Assembly: GCF_003601975.1 (NCBI RefSeq)
Contig: NZ_QZWZ01000003.1
Location: forward strand, 62,001 to 126,000
Direction of reading: 5' to 3'
DNA: 64,000 nucleotides
DNA from: Mesorhizobium waimense
Lineage (GTDB): Bacteria; Pseudomonadota; Alphaproteobacteria; Rhizobiales; Rhizobiaceae
The notes under the pieces were generated by a model. The model was given only the letters and a program-made list of their open reading frames with translations, was not told the origin of the DNA and did no database searches. Of the stretch, positions 62,467-64,000 are shown piece after piece (the stretch's first letter is position 1; each line of letters starts with the position of its first letter). The position numbers and the translations under genes are program-made.

Positions 62467-63970
62467 GCAGGGCATGACGCTCAGAATGATAATGCTCGAC
62501 GCCAAGCCGCTCGGCGCGGCGGATGTCGCCGAGATCGCACGTCGCAACGCCCGCCTGGTGTTGGGCGAGGAGGCGATGCGCCGCATCCGCGCGAGCCGCG
62601 CCGTCATCGAGCGTCTCACGCAACTCGGCAAGCCGATATACGGCGTCACCACCGGCCTCGGCGCGTGTGTCGACACGCCGCTTGCGCAGGCCGATCTGAT
62701 CGCCTTCCAGCATAGCGTGCCGCTCAGCCACAGCATGGGCATCGGACCGGCTCTTCCGACCGAGGCGGTGCGGGCAATGATGGTGGCGCGCATCTCGGGA
62801 ATGGCCGCGGGCGGCACCGGCGCCTCCGAGCGTGTGGTCATGGGCCTGGTGGCGGCGCTGAACGCCGGCGTGCACCCGGTCATCCCAGCCTGGGGATCGA
62901 TCGGCGCGGCGGACCTTGCGCCTCTCGGCCATATGGCGAGGGCGCTGCGCGGCGACGGCGAGGTGGAGTTCCACGGCAAGGTCATGCCATCCGCCGAGGG
63001 GCTGGCACTTGCCGGGATCGAGGCGCTCGACTTGCGCGAGAAGGACGGCCACGCCATCATCGTCGCCAACAGCCTTTCGACCGGAACGGCCTGCCTCTAC
63101 CTCGAAGACGTCGCTCACCTCATCGACTGGTCGATGGCCGCGGTGGCGCTCAACTACGAGGCATTCCGCTCATCGCTGACGGCAATCGACGAGGACGCGC
63201 TGTCGGCGCGACCGGCGTTCGGCCAGCGCGAGATCGGCGCGCGCCTGCGGGCCGAGCTCGAGGGAAGCGGGCTGTGGAAGGAGAATGCGGCGCGGCGCAT
63301 CCAGGACCCGCTCAGCTATCGCTGCGTGCCCCAGGTCTGGGGCGGCCTGCTGCACGCGTTGGAACAGGCAAGGCTGGCGACGGAGATCGAACTGACCCAT
63401 TCGGGCGACAACCCGGTGATCCTGTTCGCTGCCGAACGGGTCATCTCGAACGGCAATTTCGACCTCACGGCGTTGACGCTGGCCTGGGAACAGCTCGGCC
63501 AGGCTCTCGCGCATTGCGCAGTGGGCACCGCCAACCGCTGCATGAAGCTGATGTCGCCGACGGTGGCGGAACTGCCGCGCTTCCTGTCGGCCAGGGGCGG
63601 CAGCCGCCAGGGCTATGCCGAATTGCAGAAACCGATCGCCGGCCTGGAAGCCGAGATCCGGCATCTGGCCAATCCGATGTCGCTCAGCCCGCTTGCCGTT
63701 TCGGACGGTATCGAGGATCAGTCGTCGATGGCGCCGCGAGTGGTGGCCAAGACGGCCGAGATCATCGAGCGCCTGCGCTATCTGGTTGCGATGGAACTGA
63801 TCTTTGCGGCGACGGGCGTGGAGCTGCGCGGCGTCGTCGACAGTATGGGCGAAGGGCCGCAACGCACCTATGCCACCGTGCGCGCGCTCGTCAGCCCGCT
63901 CGACGACGACCGCGAAATGAGCGCCGACATGACGCGGGTTGCCCGGATGGTGGCTGGGCCTCGGTGCTGA
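62465..63970 (+). CDS. Aromatic amino-acid/histidine ammonia-lyase homologue lacking the MIO Ala-Ser-Gly
   Basis: Up to 501 residues with the HAL/PAL fold: YGVTTGLG (Tyr59), TGTASER-type helices, SGDNPVIL, QDPLSYRCVPQ and EDQSSMAP are recognisable. The segment that normally reads GASGDLAPLAH and autocatalytically forms the MIO electrophile here reads GAADLAPLGH (residues 147-156), one residue shorter and without Ser or Gly of the triad. Classical deamination is therefore unlikely. ATGs at 62465, 62474, 62486 and 62492 are all possible starts. It is a single gene with no hut genes in the window. Confidence 0.85.
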   Translation: MQGMTLRMIMLDAKPLGAADVAEIARRNARLVLGEEAMRRIRASRAVIERLTQLGKPIYGVTTGLGACVDTPLAQADLIAFQHSVPLSHSMGIGPALPTEAVRAMMVARISGMAAGGTGASERVVMGLVAALNAGVHPVIPAWGSIGAADLAPLGHMARALRGDGEVEFHGKVMPSAEGLALAGIEALDLREKDGHAIIVANSLSTGTACLYLEDVAHLIDWSMAAVALNYEAFRSSLTAIDEDALSARPAFGQREIGARLRAELEGSGLWKENAARRIQDPLSYRCVPQVWGGLLHALEQARLATEIELTHSGDNPVILFAAERVISNGNFDLTALTLAWEQLGQALAHCAVGTANRCMKLMSPTVAELPRFLSARGGSRQGYAELQKPIAGLEAEIRHLANPMSLSPLAVSDGIEDQSSMAPRVVAKTAEIIERLRYLVAMELIFAATGVELRGVVDSMGEGPQRTYATVRALVSPLDDDREMSADMTRVARMVAGPRC

Positions 63971-63979
63971 GCCGGCGTC

Positions 63980-64000
63980 CTAGTAGACCTTGAAAGCGCC
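63980..64000 (-). CDS. C-terminal end of a gene extending beyond the window (tentative)
   Basis: On the minus strand the last bases read Gly-Ala-Phe-Lys-Val-Tyr-stop, with the stop at 63980-63982, ten bases after the lyase stop. This is consistent with a convergent gene entering from the right, but six codons are too few to identify it. Confidence 0.3.
   Translation of the reverse strand, partial: GAFKVY

Noticed and set aside
1..64000. Insertion sequences, prophage, CRISPR or defence systems
   Set aside because: No transposase, integrase, phage structural, Cas or restriction genes, and no regularly spaced repeats were recognised.

Overview
The window reads as a GC-rich alphaproteobacterial chromosome segment, most likely Mesorhizobium or a close Hyphomicrobiales relative. 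The reasons are strong G/C bias at third codon positions, many sugar-type ABC importers with UgpC/MalK ATPases, paralogous SDRs and PuuE-type deacetylases, and a two-hairpin intergenic repeat (about 41995-42093) of the kind scattered through Mesorhizobium genomes. I see no rRNA, tRNA, CRISPR array, intact insertion sequence or prophage. Almost everything is catabolic: importers, oxidoreductases, hydrolases and their regulators.

Region 1 (1-32.6 kb) is a nitrogen-compound catabolic island. It begins with a truncated aldehyde dehydrogenase and a LysR gene divergent from an isochorismatase-like hydrolase and a pirin. An aminotransferase, a PuuE-type deacetylase, a dimethylglycine-dehydrogenase-like flavoprotein, an orphan Tat-exported solute-binding protein and a second LysR follow. 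A plus-strand operon then carries MmgE/PrpD, a DapA-like lyase, a hydroxyacid dehydrogenase, an MttB-superfamily methyltransferase and a D-aminoacylase. Facing it is a minus-strand operon (RidA, D-hydantoinase, N-carbamoyl-D-amino-acid amidohydrolase, FrhB-like Fe-S protein, DAO-type oxidase, M20 carbamoylase, isochorismatase-like amidase). Together these could hydrolyse N-acyl, N-carbamoyl and hydantoin derivatives to amino acids, oxidise D-amino acids and clear imines. A third set (25.4-32.6 kb) has an MFS transporter, two SDRs, an epimerase, a second PuuE paralogue, an allantoinase-like protein with altered metal ligands and a second hydroxyacid dehydrogenase.

Region 2 (32.6-34.7 kb) is a DHA2 efflux pump divergent from a MarR regulator, with a palindromic operator between them.

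Region 3 (34.8-47.6 kb) is a sugar or polyol locus: an ABC importer, a sorbitol/xylitol-type dehydrogenase, a small membrane protein, an AraC regulator, a ketose-3-epimerase-like TIM barrel, a ROK regulator, a PfkB kinase and two SDRs. The motif TATGTTGCATA lies before both the epimerase gene and the kinase gene and is a candidate ROK operator.

Region 4 (47.8-51.6 kb) is a heterodimeric ABC exporter with one degenerate ATP site.

Region 5 (51.6-61.2 kb) is a second sugar divergon. DeoR, an SDR and a putative ADP-dependent sugar kinase lie on the minus strand. A class-I-aldolase-like protein, a complete ABC importer and an L-xylulose-reductase-like SDR lie on the plus strand. This unusual kinase/aldolase pairing is one of the two most interesting items.

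Region 6 (61.2-64 kb) holds apparently decayed sequence, a periplasmic cupin, and a histidine-ammonia-lyase homologue whose MIO-forming Ala-Ser-Gly is missing. That homologue is the other item most worth experimental attention.
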